This document shows, piece after piece, positions 12,098 through 23,480 of a DNA stretch of 64,000 nt. Where the stretch lies: assembly GCA_022814565.1 (NCBI GenBank), contig JAKLNG010000020.1:124001-188000 (forward strand), given 5' to 3'. Under the pieces are notes generated by a model. The model worked only from the letters and a program-made list of their open reading frames with translations, was not told the DNA's origin and did no database searches. Origin of the DNA: Phaeophleospora eucalypticola (taxonomy: Eukaryota; Ascomycota; Dothideomycetes; Mycosphaerellales; Mycosphaerellaceae). The translations under genes and the position numbers were made by a program. Position 1 is the stretch's first letter, and each line of letters starts with the position of its first letter.

Positions 12098-13054
12098 GGA
12101 TGATCTTGGTATGGGAAGATGAACTTCAAGAGGATGCGAAATCAAGGCTCTAGCGTGTATGCCGTTCCTGCAGCGTCAGCGAAGCTGCATGCCGCCAGGA
12201 GCCTCGAAAGCGGCATACAAGCCACTTGATCGCTACGAGCTCAGCTAAGATCTGATCCTTAATCCCATTCATAGCTACGCAGTTTTCATCTAACGGCCTA
12301 CTGACGTTTAATCTCCGACTTCTAATCAGTCACTCCCTCTTCACGCTAGCACGAAGATCAGAATTCCAAGTGTCACATACTCATATGGATTCTCTCCGTC
12401 GGCCGAAGGAATGTGGATCGGAGACTCGGACAGTAAAAATGGTGGCACTCTACTAGAGGAGATCGAAAGGCTTCAAACCAAAGCGAGACTAGTCCAAGGA
12501 GCCTCGACCTGAAGAACGGTTGTACCCTGGAACAAAGTGGTCTTCTCTCCTAACGAAGCTTCTATCGATTTCTGCTCGGACGTCGACTTGGCAAGAACAA
12601 TTGAAATAATGGGTAACAGTTCAAGTCGGTGCTAAACGAGTATTTGTCCAACATTGCGTGGACACCCAACTGCACGAGCGACTCATTTCATTGGAGTCTA
12701 GGGAACCAGGAGACTCAGCACCATTCTCAGAGAAGAATGTCTTGATTTGGACAGCACAATTAACTCGTGAGAAAGCGCTGGTGCAATAGTTTGCAACGTG
12801 TCGTTCTCAGTCATCGTCATCTGGAAGAGCAAGCAACATCCTGGTCCGCAGCTCGTTCATGCAAGACATCTGCAAAGTTCACCACATTGATGAGGTCGAG
12901 AGAAGATCTAGAATCCAATATCAATTCACATTACCGACTGTCCGAACGCTGTACGTCTACAGCCGCTTGCAACATTCTCGGCTCCAACCATGGGTATCAA
13001 TCTACACGCAATATCGCTTTCCCTTTGCAATCAAAACGCTTCGCCCAAAGATGC
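12098..13054. other. intergenic
   Basis: About 960 bases. A plus-strand frame of 68 codons near 12859-13065 exists but has no recognisable features. Nothing supported. Confidence 0.4.
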
Positions 13055-13561
13055 TCAAAGAATGACGCAGCATTTTGGCTTCTCTCTTTCCTCTTCGCGC
13101 GGCCGAGGAAACGGTGGCATTCCGACAGGCGTCGTTGATCTTCGAGGTTCTCCCACAACGATCTCGAGATCCTCCACTGATCCGCCGGCCAAAACGCTGC
13201 TTTCCATTATGATTCGCGCTATTACTTCCAGAGATATCTGTCTTCCTGGGTCGTTGTGATCGCTGTTATAGTAAAGCTCACTGTTGGGTCTGGTGGAGAC
13301 TTCATCGATGAGTTCTTGGATTGTAGGTCTGACATCTGTGGCAAGGTCGGTGAAAGACGCGACAAGCCACGGCTGGTTGTTTCTTGAATTGAAGTGTCGG
13401 ACTCTGACAGTAACCTTCGGTATTGTTCGAGACCCGGTGCTCCTTCGTGCGACAAAAGACGGGAATGCTGATCGTCGTTTCGTGGTTCTGTTGATTGTTT
13501 CGTCGGGCGTAGGTAGGCGATCACCCATATTCTCGGAGGCAGAGGGATGTCGGTCTGACAT
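13055..13561 (-). CDS. small protein with C-terminal CAAX prenylation box
   Basis: A single-exon 168-residue protein starting at the ATG at 13561. The first 50 residues are basic and disordered. The centre (VTVRVRHFNSRNNQPWLVASF...IQELIDEV) could form a small mixed fold. The extreme C-terminus is KPKCCVIL: Cys165-Val-Ile-Leu is a CAAX box, with Leu at the end favouring geranylgeranylation, and the adjacent Cys164 could be palmitoylated. That predicts membrane attachment on the cytosolic face. The family is not recognised and no GTPase motifs (P-loop, NKxD) are present, so it is not a small G protein. It could be a chance frame, but the uninterrupted length and end motif argue for a real gene. 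Confidence 0.5.
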   Translation of the reverse strand: MSDRHPSASENMGDRLPTPDETINRTTKRRSAFPSFVARRSTGSRTIPKVTVRVRHFNSRNNQPWLVASFTDLATDVRPTIQELIDEVSTRPNSELYYNSDHNDPGRQISLEVIARIIMESSVLAGGSVEDLEIVVGEPRRSTTPVGMPPFPRPREEEREKPKCCVIL

Positions 13562-14998
13562 CTGTCGGATGCGAGGCAGAGCAGGCTTCGATGGGCAGAT
13601 ATTGGTCTAATTTGCTTCGATGGATCGGGCTTTTGAGATGGCTGCTCGGAATCGTGAATTACTGCAGCGCAAATGATGCGCCTGACATCGGCGGCTTCGA
13701 TTGAGCCGCACGTGTGGCTCTCATAAGATCATCAAAACCGCTTGGTGACGCATGCGACTGGTCTCTTGCGCCTCGATGGGTGTCAGTGGGCGCAGAGCAG
13801 GCTTCCGTAATTGTTTCATTTTGACGGACGGAAAGCTGCGCAAACAACTCCAGTGGTCGCGATAAGTCAATAGTCTCGAGCGCGCGCAACACCAACGGGC
13901 CAAGTCCAACGAAAGTCAAAATGTTCCAACACCAACAGCCTTGACGTCTTGCCCACAGATCCCTGTATGCCGGCTCATCTGCCCACATACAACCGGGCAA
14001 CAAACTACGCCGATCTCGATCATCAAAGACCAAGCACCATGTGAGGCAAACTTCCAGTAATCGGCAACCGCGGAATCCAGTGGACAGCAGTGTTTCCAAT
14101 TGCCCATGGTGATGAACATGATCTGTTTGCCGAGATGGATTTCCCATATACAGAGAAATGACTCAATGTGCACTGACTGCGAGCTCAGCCAATGTGATAT
14201 GGAGCAATGTGGCGCCCTGTCTGCGTTTCAGTGATTGCAGTCCTCGTACAGGCACGAAATTTTCAGTGATTCTCAGTCGAACCTACACCTGAAGGCGCAC
14301 GTACCGCCGTAGTTGACACCAAAGCAATTACGCTTGAGCCAACTACTGCATCCCCGTACCTGGGGACCAGAGGATTTCGTTAGCCGCAAATCCTGCGATG
14401 CCGTTTGAAGCACAATGGCCTCGCAAGCCAAGAGGAACAGACTTGGGAACGAGCACAATCAGAGCAAAGCTGGTGAGCCCTTTTGCCAGCAGAATGGAAC
14501 TTCTCGTCTCAGTCCTTCTACTCTCCTTGTTGTGGGTGACGAAGGTAACACGGATTCCACAGCGTCGTCAGGGGTCAGAGGCCATGTCCAGCTGCCATTT
14601 TACTTCTTCTCCGGTCCGAGCACGATCGAGTCAAAGGAAAGATATCAGCGTTGTCATCATCAAGCCCAAGCAAAGCTGGCACAACAATTGGTGGAGTGAA
14701 TATTGAGAGGTGGACTGATGTTATTGTTTCTAGAAGCTTGTCTCGAGAACATGGCGCCAAGGCCCTTGGGGGCACTATCCGGTACATCCGAGCATCCTGG
14801 TAAGGCAAAGTGAAATCAGTGTTGATCGACCTCACCTCAGAGCTCTTGGGGCCAGAAAGAGAAACCTCGGCACGAGCAGGAACTTACTTCCATTCCCAGA
14901 AAGCTGATGTGCACTGACATGCCCGTCACATGCGCAGGTCCGCAGATGTTTCAGTGCAGTCACTAAGTTGTTTGACTTTCAAGATCGTGTTTCGCTTC
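13562..14998. other. intergenic
   Basis: About 1.4 kb between the CAAX protein and the receptor gene. It holds several 60-160-codon frames without domains, and a short frame at 14494-14706 whose start resembles a signal peptide. I cannot support a gene here. Confidence 0.35.
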
Positions 14999-16804
14999 TC
15001 ACTCAACGTCATTATTTCCTTGTAAGTCCTTCAGCGCGTTCGTTTGCCTCTGTGAGGCTCGAGGGTAGCTTGGATTTTCGCCTTCTTGGTTCGCGTTTTC
15101 TTCACCTTGGTGCTTTCGAAAATCCGGGTCGACATCATCCGTTGGTTTGTCAATAACTTGAACCTCGTGCAAGCGGCCGTGATCGTCTCGATAAGCCATT
15201 CTGGTGGCTGTAGGCTGGCTTGGCGGCTCGAGCTTGATCTCGATTCCCCGATGAGTCGCAGCGTGTTCTTGCGTAGGTTGAAGCTTCTCGGTCGGTGCTC
15301 CATAATCGGATTCGTTGAGCTCTGTGGCTGAATCCTCCATTGAAGACGCTTCCCGCATGCGCATCATCTCGTCGTTGCTGACAGGATTCTCTGGGTCATA
15401 GATAGTTCGCCGGATGGGAGTCTTCGACTCAGATGCATTGGAAGTCAGAGGCATGCCAGAGATTGCCGCCCAGACTCTTTGGATTAGACCTGTCATTGCG
15501 GGCATGCAGGTACACATGACGCTCAAATTGCATTCGACCGAGCTCCAGATAACCGTGGAGTTGTAGTCCCATGTTGGATTTTGACTGACTCCGATCTTGA
15601 CCAGGTATTGCAGGCGGACGATACTGCAGACTGTAACGAGCAGGCCAACCATGAAGATCAAGCAAACACCAAACTTCCTCTGCCAGGAGATGTTGAGCTT
15701 CAGAAAGTTGTGGAGAGGAAAGACGAAGACGATAACATCATATGCAATGTTGAAAGCTCCGAGAACGTAAATCTGAGCAGACCGATTGACGCAATGGCCA
15801 ACGTGGAGTCCATCCCAGTTGTGCCATGCCTGAGCAAGAGCCATAGTTAGCCTCAGATCCACAGGGAGAATGCTCAGGATCTGGGAGCTTACATAACTGA
15901 TTGGTCCGCACTGAGCAACCAAGCTTAGCGCAAAGCCCAGCATGGTAATGAGGTTGAGAAAAATGAGCAACCAAATGGCAAGTCGGAACCATCTCGACAC
16001 CGCTTCCACTGTCCAGATGCGAAGGTAGAGTTGCAAGATCGACACTTTGGTGAGAAAGACGATCAGAGTGTACAAAATCTCAAAGACGTAGAATTCCTGG
16101 ATTCGTCAGTGTGGGGTTGGATTTACTCAAGTCTATCCGCTTACTTTGAGGAATGCTGTGATGGAGCCAGCTGAAAGGGTGTAATTATCGGCTCCCAACC
16201 CATTGACGGTCATATCTTGGATGATAGCGTTGAACGGTACCAGAACAGCGAGAGTGCCGAGTATTGTCCAATCATCGGTTCCATACCCGCTTCCTTTGAG
16301 TCGCTCCGGCCGGGCAAGAAAGCGGCCAGCAATGAAGAAGAGAGCCACGCCAAACAAAGCCCATGTGGTGATCAGAGTGGTCCGGGATTCGTTTCGGCTT
16401 ATAGCACCGCAGCTGTCTTTCGAGAATCTTTCAAACTCTGCGCAATCGTTAGGCTACTCTTGTTGAATTGGAGTGTACTGGACTCACTGAGCTGCTCAGG
16501 TATAGTGCAGTTTGACTGGGAGCAAGCCGAGAGAGCCGTCGTCAGATGAGCATTTGGACAGATACAGCTAGCATCGCCAGAGTTGCAATCGTAGGCGGGC
16601 AAAATTTGTGCATAGCAAAATTGCTACCAATGTCAGCCGGTCGCCAAGAACAAGCGTATTCAGAATATCGCTACTCACGCCGCATGACGGAAGTGGCAAA
16701 GCTGTTGCATTGTCAATCGATTGCTGCGTGGTGGCGTCTTGACCAGCAACAAGTGATGCCAACTGTAATAGTGCGATACCCGCAGTGGCCTTATGGAGCC
16801 TCAT
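14999..16804 (-). CDS. Pth11-like receptor: CFEM domain plus seven-helix membrane domain
   Basis: Five exons (16679-16804, 16488-16623, 16145-16416, 15893-16096, 14999-15829) with introns of 55, 71, 48 and 63 bases. The product begins with a signal peptide (IALLQLASLVAGQ), then an extracellular CFEM domain with Cys in PSCGQFC, YDCNSGDASCICP, SACSQSNC and SCG, about eight in all. A seven-helix rhodopsin-fold domain of the Pth11 type follows (TTWALFGVALFFIAGR, GTDDWTI, YTLIVFLTKVSILQLYLRI, YDVIVFVFP, WSSVECNLSVMCTCMPA). The cytosolic tail of roughly 150 residues is acidic and disordered. In Magnaporthe PTH11 is a surface-sensing receptor; CFEM members are restricted to Pezizomycotina. The ligand here is unknown. 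Confidence 0.85.
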
Positions 16805-17845
16805 GGTGCGCTTGATTTTCGACTCAAACTTCGCGAGCAAAGGAGAAAGAGAGGAAGACGGCCACATTTGGAGCACTCTTCATCGTGCCCACGACCAGAG
16901 GCAGTGGCCATCACGTCAAGGCGCCCAAATCAGGATAAGTCCTGAGAGTTCAGCCATCATAAAAGCCTTGACAGTAACATTCCAGTATTACAGCTCTCGC
17001 TGGTGAGAATCGCAAACACGAGTTGGCCGTTGTTACTGCTTCTGGTAAGCGCACTGCCTTTGAGTCGCGTTCGTGTCTCAAGCTATGCAGGCCTGCATGC
17101 AACCGACGATGAGGATGCATTCTGACTCAGAATAGCCATGTATAGAGGCATTTTACTCGCGATAGCACGTCGTGCCACGCTTCGTATATCGTGAAGCACG
17201 TGCATGTCCAAGAATCTCTTAGATGCCATAGCCCAGTAGCGTTGATTGCTTGTTTGACGGGGGATCATTAAAACGACTGATGCCGAATGATAGCCATGAT
17301 GCAAGGAATGCGTGTCCATACATGAGTAGCTCGCTATTCATGTGACCGCATCAGAGGGTGACTGCTTGCCGTAAAACCTTCAAGTTCTGCTCATTGTTAT
17401 TGCCACCTGTGAGCGGATCGTCGTCCAGCTTTCGGAGAGAGTGGTGATCTCATGCTATTCCAGACGCGGGCGGAGATTTATCCTCAATGCGATTGCACCA
17501 GATGTTTTGTAAGCGTCTCAGGTGTGTGATTGTGTGATGGATCGAAGTTGAGAAGCAGCGAGGGAAAAGGAGAGGTGGGTCTTCTCGGGAGCGCGAGGTC
17601 ATGATCCCCGAGCCCGAAACCGAAGACGACCTAGTGGAACGAAGGATTCAGCTGACAAAACGCGACTTCAGCTCGTATTTTTCCCTCTTCTTCATCGTCA
17701 GATTTGGCTGCGAGGGGCGTCGTCAAAGGCCCTGATGAGCTCTTTCGCGGCCATGGCTATGGACCCAGCGCTTGGCAGATGTCGACGTCTTTATGCCAAA
17801 TGAAGCTCCTTTCTTTGCGGAAGTCTGCGATCGTGAAGCCGATGG
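16805..17845. other. intergenic, divergent promoter region
   Basis: About 1 kb between two divergently transcribed genes (receptor on minus, SnoaL-like on plus). No coding segment or RNA gene seen. Confidence 0.45.
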
Positions 17846-18700
17846 ATGAGTTGCCTCGAGCCTAACATCCATTCCTTCCATCGTATAGAGAGGACTAGTG
17901 GGCCGAAGAGAGCGCTCACATGCAAATCTAACCTGAAATCTCTACCTCACCAAGTCGGACCCGCAGCACCTCTATCTCGTTCCCGCTCTTCCCGATTCCG
18001 ATGGACGCCTTCAGAGGGCATTCAGGATCTTCTTGGGCGCATTGGTAAGCTAATGGAGAGAAATCCATATATCGAAGATGCATCTCGCCTCTTTCGCAGC
18101 CCAAGATCTGCTGAAATCGTTCGGCTGAGCATCGGGACAAGAACAGGGATCAGCGAAGTCTCCTCACTTCACCGGTCCACAACGATGCTCTACACTCAAA
18201 GCACCTCGATCCGACCATTCATTAAGCTCGAAAAGATGAGATCAAAGGGGCACTCGCAGATGGACGTCCCAGCAGAGCTCGAGCATGCCATCCGTCAAGT
18301 GGTGCACGCAGTCAATGTGCGGGATTTTTCCGTCAGCTCGCCAATCTGGTCTGCATACTGCCTTCCAGACTTCACATCTGAACTTGTAGCTCCACAAGTC
18401 AACGTGAGAGGACCTATCTTTACGAATCTCGCTGGGCATCTGGATGCTGGTCGGCAGACTTGTCTTCGGTATCCTGAGTACAAGATCGAGATTCTTGAGG
18501 TCACGTCTCATATCAACTACAAGGCTCTTACAGCGACGTCCTTCACCAGACATGCCATTCATGGACACCCTCCAGGAGTCGTGACGGAGAATATGGGTGT
18601 CTCAAATTTCCAATTCACCGACGGCAGGTGGCTGATGAAACACTATCGCGGTGCCATAGGTCTTGCTGGCGTGCCCAGTATGGATGGATTAGTGTGTTAA
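17846..18700 (+). CDS. SnoaL/NTF2-like domain protein
   Basis: An uninterrupted frame of 284 codons. The last 150 residues look like an NTF2-like alpha+beta cone: helix DVPAELEHAIRQVVHAVN, then alternating strands including FTSELVAPQVNVRGPIF, YKIEILEVTSHINYK and the end VSNFQFTDGRWLMKHYRGAIG, as in fungal SnoaL-like proteins. These often act as small-molecule cyclases or binding proteins, but no catalytic residues can be assigned. The first 130 residues are Ser/Arg-rich and may not be translated; ATGs at 18236 and 18260 would give a domain-only protein of about 147-155 residues, close to the usual family length. I consider one of these starts as likely as 17846. Confidence 0.6.
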   Translation: MSCLEPNIHSFHRIERTSGPKRALTCKSNLKSLPHQVGPAAPLSRSRSSRFRWTPSEGIQDLLGRIGKLMERNPYIEDASRLFRSPRSAEIVRLSIGTRTGISEVSSLHRSTTMLYTQSTSIRPFIKLEKMRSKGHSQMDVPAELEHAIRQVVHAVNVRDFSVSSPIWSAYCLPDFTSELVAPQVNVRGPIFTNLAGHLDAGRQTCLRYPEYKIEILEVTSHINYKALTATSFTRHAIHGHPPGVVTENMGVSNFQFTDGRWLMKHYRGAIGLAGVPSMDGLVC

Positions 18701-18937
18701 GACAGCATTTCTAACCATGCGTCATTTGTACTGATTCTTTGATAGGCCTTCTAGTTCATGACTCTTATCTCCATTGCCAGAAGGTCTAAGACCTAGCCCG
18801 AGACCATCTGCAAGCGAGACACCTGCAGACATGAAAAGTGTCTCGCCTTGTGGAGTGGCGCCTTCTGCACGTAGCTGGCGACCATATATCTCGCTCGACG
18901 AACTGTCCTTCAAAGTCGCTCAGCGCAAAAGTCCAAC

Positions 18938-19657
18938 ATGGCTGAGAAGCGCAAGGGCGAGGGATTAGACCCTCCCGAAGCAGAAGTCAAGCGTGTGAGG
19001 TGAGTCATGGCCCAAGACAACAGACAATTCTTTGTACCAACACTGACCCATGCAGGACATCTTTCTCGGAGACTGTGGAGATCCTCGTTGGGAAAGAGCT
19101 TCAAAAGTTTGTGGTGCACAAGCAGACTCTCTGCTCGCACTCAGCATACTTCCACAAATTTTTCAGAATCCGCGATGGGCCAAATCCGGCAAGACGAGCA
19201 CAATGCTGGAAGAGTACGAAGCTGAGGCCTTCGAAATCTACGCCCACTGGATTTACGCCGACAGCGTCGACGTATCTTGTCCGAGGGGCCCCGACAGCGC
19301 CGAGAAGCACCATCAGCTTCTGGTCGACCTCCACAACATGGGCATCTTTCTTGGAGATCTTGAGATCTGCAACGTCATCATGTACAGGTTGATCCACTTC
19401 TCGTGCCAACCTGATTCATGCCTGGTCCTGCAATCGTCAGACTCGTTTACGAGCAGGCAACACCCGAGTCGAAACTGCGCCCTGCCTTACTGGACCTGAT
19501 CGTTCCAAGGGTTCAGGGGCCTCTCTTCTGCAAGACTATCCACAAATATCCTGCCGAATTTCTCCTCGAGGCTTTGAAACGGACCATGATGATGATTCGC
19601 GATCGAGTACACGACAGGAACGAGCCGATGCGAAAAATGAAGAAATACTACTATTGA
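18938..19657 (+). CDS. BTB/POZ protein 1 of tandem array, frame-disrupted
   Basis: First of four tandem BTB genes. Exon 1 (18938-18999) encodes a short basic leader ending KRVR; intron 19000-19055; then the BTB domain starts SFSETVEILVGKELQKFVVHKQTLCSHS. The frame is lost near 19171: upstream reads AYFHKFFRI, and RWAKSGKTSTMLEEYEAEAFEIYAHWIYAD continues in another frame with no intron between. Alignment to its neighbours fits best with a two-base CG insertion in CGCG. A second intron (19388-19440) joins IMYR to LVYEQATPESKL. The C-terminus lacks the CxYHDH motif of its neighbours. BTB domains mediate dimerisation and often recruit cullin-3 ligases; this copy may be a pseudogene or carry a sequence error. 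Confidence 0.6.
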
Positions 19658-19970
19658 CGTGCATCCATTCTGTCAATGATATGTTTTTCGCCCAGCGCCT
19701 TGGCTCGATCGATATCAGAAGCGGACTTTCCCAGGGACTTGCAAGATAGAACGCATATTTGGGATTGGCGTTGTGTTCGGTCAGCGTAGGGCAAGTAAGA
19801 CCAAGGGTTTTGCATGTGATAGTTGCAGGGTGGTGACGATCCAATGATGGCGCGGAGACTTCCGTGCGGATGGCTCGTGCTTTGTCTCGTTTTCATACAA
19901 ACACCATTTGACTTCTCACCTCTCTTACTGCTCAGCGCACATTGCATTTTCTTCAGCATCGCACGCGAAG
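19658..19970. other. intergenic between BTB genes 1 and 2
   Basis: About 310 bases of promoter and terminator sequence. No feature seen. Confidence 0.45.
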
Positions 19971-20761
19971 ATGCAGCGAACCTCAGACAGCGACGAGCCA
20001 CAGCAAGCGCGCAAGCGCTTCAAGTAAGCATACATATCATCCATCATGACCGCAGCAGCTGACAGTAACACAGGCCCGACTTTCACGACGTCGTCAAGGT
20101 TCTCGTTGGCGAAAGCGAGGCGCAGTTCACTCTCCACACCGACCACATATGCGCAAAATCGCCATTTCTGAAGGCGGCATGTTCAGAAAAGTGGAAGGAG
20201 GGTCAAGAGAAGGTTATCAAGCTGCCAGAGGTCGAGCCTCAAATTTTCAAGATCTACGTCAATTGGGTCTACAGCGACACCATCGACATCGACCTCGTGG
20301 ACGGTCCCTCTGCACAGTACTGTCGCGATCACCACGGTCACACCGGCGATAGCACGTCAGCTTACCGACGCTGTCTGTGCAAAGCGCGCAGTCACCGCTA
20401 CTGTGCGCTGTATGCAACAGCAGACATGCTTTTAGACGAAAAGGCGAAGGTCGCCACCATGGACAAGCTTATTGCTCTCGACCGTGAAAAGCAATTGCTG
20501 CTCTATCGGAACGAAACGGAATTCGTGTGGGCAAATACGTCGTCTGGGTGCGCCTTGCGGCGCCTGGCTTTGGACATTTGGGCTACGCGAATCTCTCTTG
20601 CCAAGGCGAAAGAGCTCTGGGCTCACGTTCCACAAGAGTTCAAAGCAGAGCTCGCCATGAGAATGATGGAGGTGAAGGTTGGGCCTCAAGATAGGCACAA
20701 CTCAAGGAACGCTTCTCGCTGCCACTATCACGACCATGAGGATGGAGCGAGGTGCGACTGA
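19971..20761 (+). CDS. BTB/POZ protein 2 of tandem array
   Basis: Two exons (19971-20023, 20074-20761), 246 residues. Exon 1 encodes an acidic-then-basic leader ending QARKRFK, a possible nuclear signal, and is split from the BTB domain by a 50-base intron at the same position as in the paralogues. The BTB domain reads FHDVVKVLVGESEAQFTLH...ICAKSPFLKAACSEKWKEGQEKVIKLPEVEPQIFKIYVNWVYS. A downstream loop is unusually rich in Cys and His (CRDHHGH, CLCKARSHRYC). The C-terminus carries CHYHDHEDGARC, shared with BTB 3 and 4. No MATH, Kelch or BACK domain is visible. Such stand-alone fungal BTB proteins are expanded in some lineages, with unknown partners. Confidence 0.75.
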
Positions 20762-21251
20762 GTTAGGATGCAGGGGCCTTGGCAGCATTGTTTAGAAAAA
20801 TTGCTGGAGAGACTTACTTGATTGTAGAGTCTGAACTGTGCGACAGATTTCATGTTGCATGGAACGTGGGAGCGCAGATTCAGGGGATGTGCGTTTTGTC
20901 TGGCCATTCACGTTCCAGCAATTGTGTGTGTAGCAACTCTCACCGAAAGCTCCATTTCAGTCCAAACAAACAATTCCCACACACTGCTCGAGTTCTCTGA
21001 TCTAGATGTTTCGCACTGCGGATGCCTAAGATGCAGCTGTGGCTTCAGGGAGAAATGTAAACTTGTTCATCACATGCGTCTTGGCACGCCCCACCAACTT
21101 GACTCGAATCTTAAGCTCAAGTTCTCCTTCGTTGCTACAACATTGACTTTGCGTCTTCGCATCTACACACCTGCGCCCATCAACAATACAATAGCCCCAT
21201 TGCAAAGATCATCTCGGCCGCGCCACCTCATCCTTGTGCTGGCTACTTGCC
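20762..21251. other. intergenic between BTB genes 2 and 3
   Basis: About 490 bases. Only chance frames seen, consistent with a promoter region. Confidence 0.45.
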
Positions 21252-22006
21252 ATGGCGACGCTGAAAAAGCGCAGTAACGAGGAGGCAAACGGAGCTGAGC
21301 CAGCATCCGCACCCAAGCGCTTCAAGTAAGTTCAAGCTTCGCTCTTCAACACACGCTTGCAGGGCTAATTTGATCAAGAACGAACTATCAAGAGACGATC
21401 ACCGTATTCGTCGGCCCCGATAAGACACCATTCACCGTTCACAAGGCTACAATCTGCGCAAAGTCCAAATTTTTCGAAGCTGCGCTCAATAGGAACTGGA
21501 AAGAGAAGAAAGAGGCGAACATGAGCCTACCAGATATGGAACCGTACGAGTTCGCCGTCTTCGTGCATTGGATGTACACGGGCGAGATTGATAAGGAGGG
21601 GAGCGGCTTCGAACGTCCTGTTGGCGGCCACTTCGGTGGCGCATTCGCCGCGTTCCTGGCTGGAGACGTACTGGACAATGAGTCGCTGAGGAACGAGGCA
21701 ATGACTGAGATGATCAAAATTGACAACGATATGAAAACACTCCCGGGTGAGCCGGGTGTCTTCAGATATTGGGACAAAACGGCCGAGAGCTCTCCGCTGC
21801 GCCGTTATCTGGTCAACTCATATGCCTCATACGCTTTAGTGGATTCCCTGGCGGGACTCATCACCCGTGTGCCATCGAACTTTCTCCAGGAAATATTAAA
21901 GAAGCTCGCTCAAATTAGGGACGCGACCAAGAAAGAGGTGATAACACCGGCCACAGCTTGCAAGTACCACGACCACAAGGAAACGCCGACATGCACGGAG
22001 ACCTAA
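21252..22006 (+). CDS. BTB/POZ protein 3 of tandem array
   Basis: Two exons (21252-21325, 21379-22006) with a 53-base intron, 233 residues. The leader ends APKRFK, with the intron after the second base of the final Lys codon, as in BTB 2 and 4. The BTB core is YQETITVFVGPDKTPFTVH...ICAKSKFFEAALNRNWKEKKEANMSLPDMEPYEFAVFVHWMYTG. A helical C-terminal region follows (ADSLAGLITRVPSN-like segment), then CKYHDHKETPTC at the end. Similar spacing, intron position and motifs show it arose by tandem duplication with BTB 2 and 4. Molecular partner unknown. Confidence 0.8.
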
Positions 22007-22431
22007 GTCATTCACAAGATCGGAGATACTTGCGAGCTAGTTCGAGCACAGTCAGGAATACAGATACAAATTGCAGACTTCTTGACTGCGTGGAAAGCTG
22101 GGCGTATCTCTCTGCCTCTGGGCAATGACGCGTGCCTCTGAATGCGGGCTGAAGAACGTCGAGAGTAATAGGGGTCAGCAACAAGGGTCGGAAAAGCAGA
22201 ACGCTTATGCTCTCAAGTGTCAAATATACCACTCAATTCACGTCCCAACCCTCCTTATCATGTGCCATCCCAAATTCGCGAGAGCGAAGCATCACGTCAT
22301 CAGCATGTGAATATCCGCACCGCGCGCTAGCAAGAATTAAGCTTTGGCGCGAGTTTGCCGAAGACAAAAGCTCTTTCCTTCCACGACACAACTTTCTCGA
22401 AACAACTCGCACACACAACAACAACACCGCC
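22007..22431. other. intergenic between BTB genes 3 and 4
   Basis: About 425 bases. The last 50 bases before the ATG are rich in CA dinucleotides. No other feature seen. Confidence 0.45.
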
Positions 22432-23480
22432 ATGTCGAGCGCTCAGAAACGCAAATCCACGAACGACGGTGCAGCACCAGCCAAGCGTCCAAAGTAAGTC
22501 TACCTGGTGCTTGCCTTACAGCTCGAGAGACGCAGCGTTCTTGAAGGACAGAAGCAAAATTGCCACAGCGTGAACAATGCATATGTAAAGAGGAGCTTAC
22601 CTTGGACATTCTCGCTGACCTCTGGCGTGCAGGCTCGACTACACCCAATCCCTTACCGTCCTGGTCGGACCAGACGAGGACTCTTTCCAAGTATACAAGA
22701 ACGTGATTTGCTCCAAGTCCAAGTTTTTCGAGGTAACACCATTGTCTAGCAGGCTCGAAGATTTCTTTGGTTGCTAATCATTGATGGCAGGCTGCTTGCC
22801 GCAAAGGATGGAAGGAGGGAGAAGAGAAGCTGGTTCGACTTCCGGACATGTCGCCGTACAGCTTCACGGTCTACCTACACTGGCTCTACACCCAGACGAT
22901 TGCATATGAGAACATCGAATATGATCCTCCATTCAAGGCCGAGTGGGACGCTGTGGTGGACGAAGAGGCCTCAGAGCACGACATTGCTCTGTCCGGAGTC
23001 GACTTCATCCATCTTTTCTGCGCATACATCACTGGTGATGTTCTGCAAGACATGGAGCTGACTAATCATGCCATGACAGAGTGCATCAAGCTATGGAGTA
23101 CGTCTGTTGTCCCGTGGGGCCAGTACATCGCATATGCGTGGAATAACACCCCTCAACACTCTCGACTGCGTCAATGGATCATTGACGGTGTCCCGAACTT
23201 CCAAAGTCCAAGATTCTTTGGCAAAGTCGCGAATCAAGTGCCACCAGACTGCCTTGTGGAAATGGCAAAAGCCATGGCTCAGTACATCTACGATGAAACC
23301 ACTTATAAGGAACACTTTCCAGCACTCGAGGACGCATGCAAGTATCACGACCATACGGACGGTCCTGACGCTTGTCCATACGCACCAAGCTCCCAAGACA
23401 GTGCATCAGAGCAGTCGGACGAGTCTGAGCAGGCCGAAGAGTCCTCTTCAGATGATTCCGAATCGTCTGACGAGGACTGA
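22432..23480 (+). CDS. BTB/POZ protein 4 of tandem array, acidic tail
   Basis: Three exons (22432-22493, 22633-22732, 22791-23480), 283 residues. The leader ends PAKRPK. Intron 1 is 139 bases, long compared with about 50 in the neighbours; intron 2 (58 bases) is private and splits the BTB domain between KSKFFE and AACRKGW. The BTB core is SLTVLVGPDEDSFQVYKNVICSKSK...EKLVRLPDMSPYSFTVYLHWLYT. The CxYHDH motif appears as CKYHDHTDGPDAC and is followed by a Ser/Asp/Glu-rich tail (SSSDDSESSDED) with many casein-kinase-2-like sites, absent from the other copies. The sequence is intact. Confidence 0.8.

Noticed and set aside
14494..14706. 70-codon plus-strand frame with a signal-peptide-like start
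   Set aside because: Hydrophobic start only; no conserved Cys pattern and several other overlapping frames of similar size. Too weak to call an effector.
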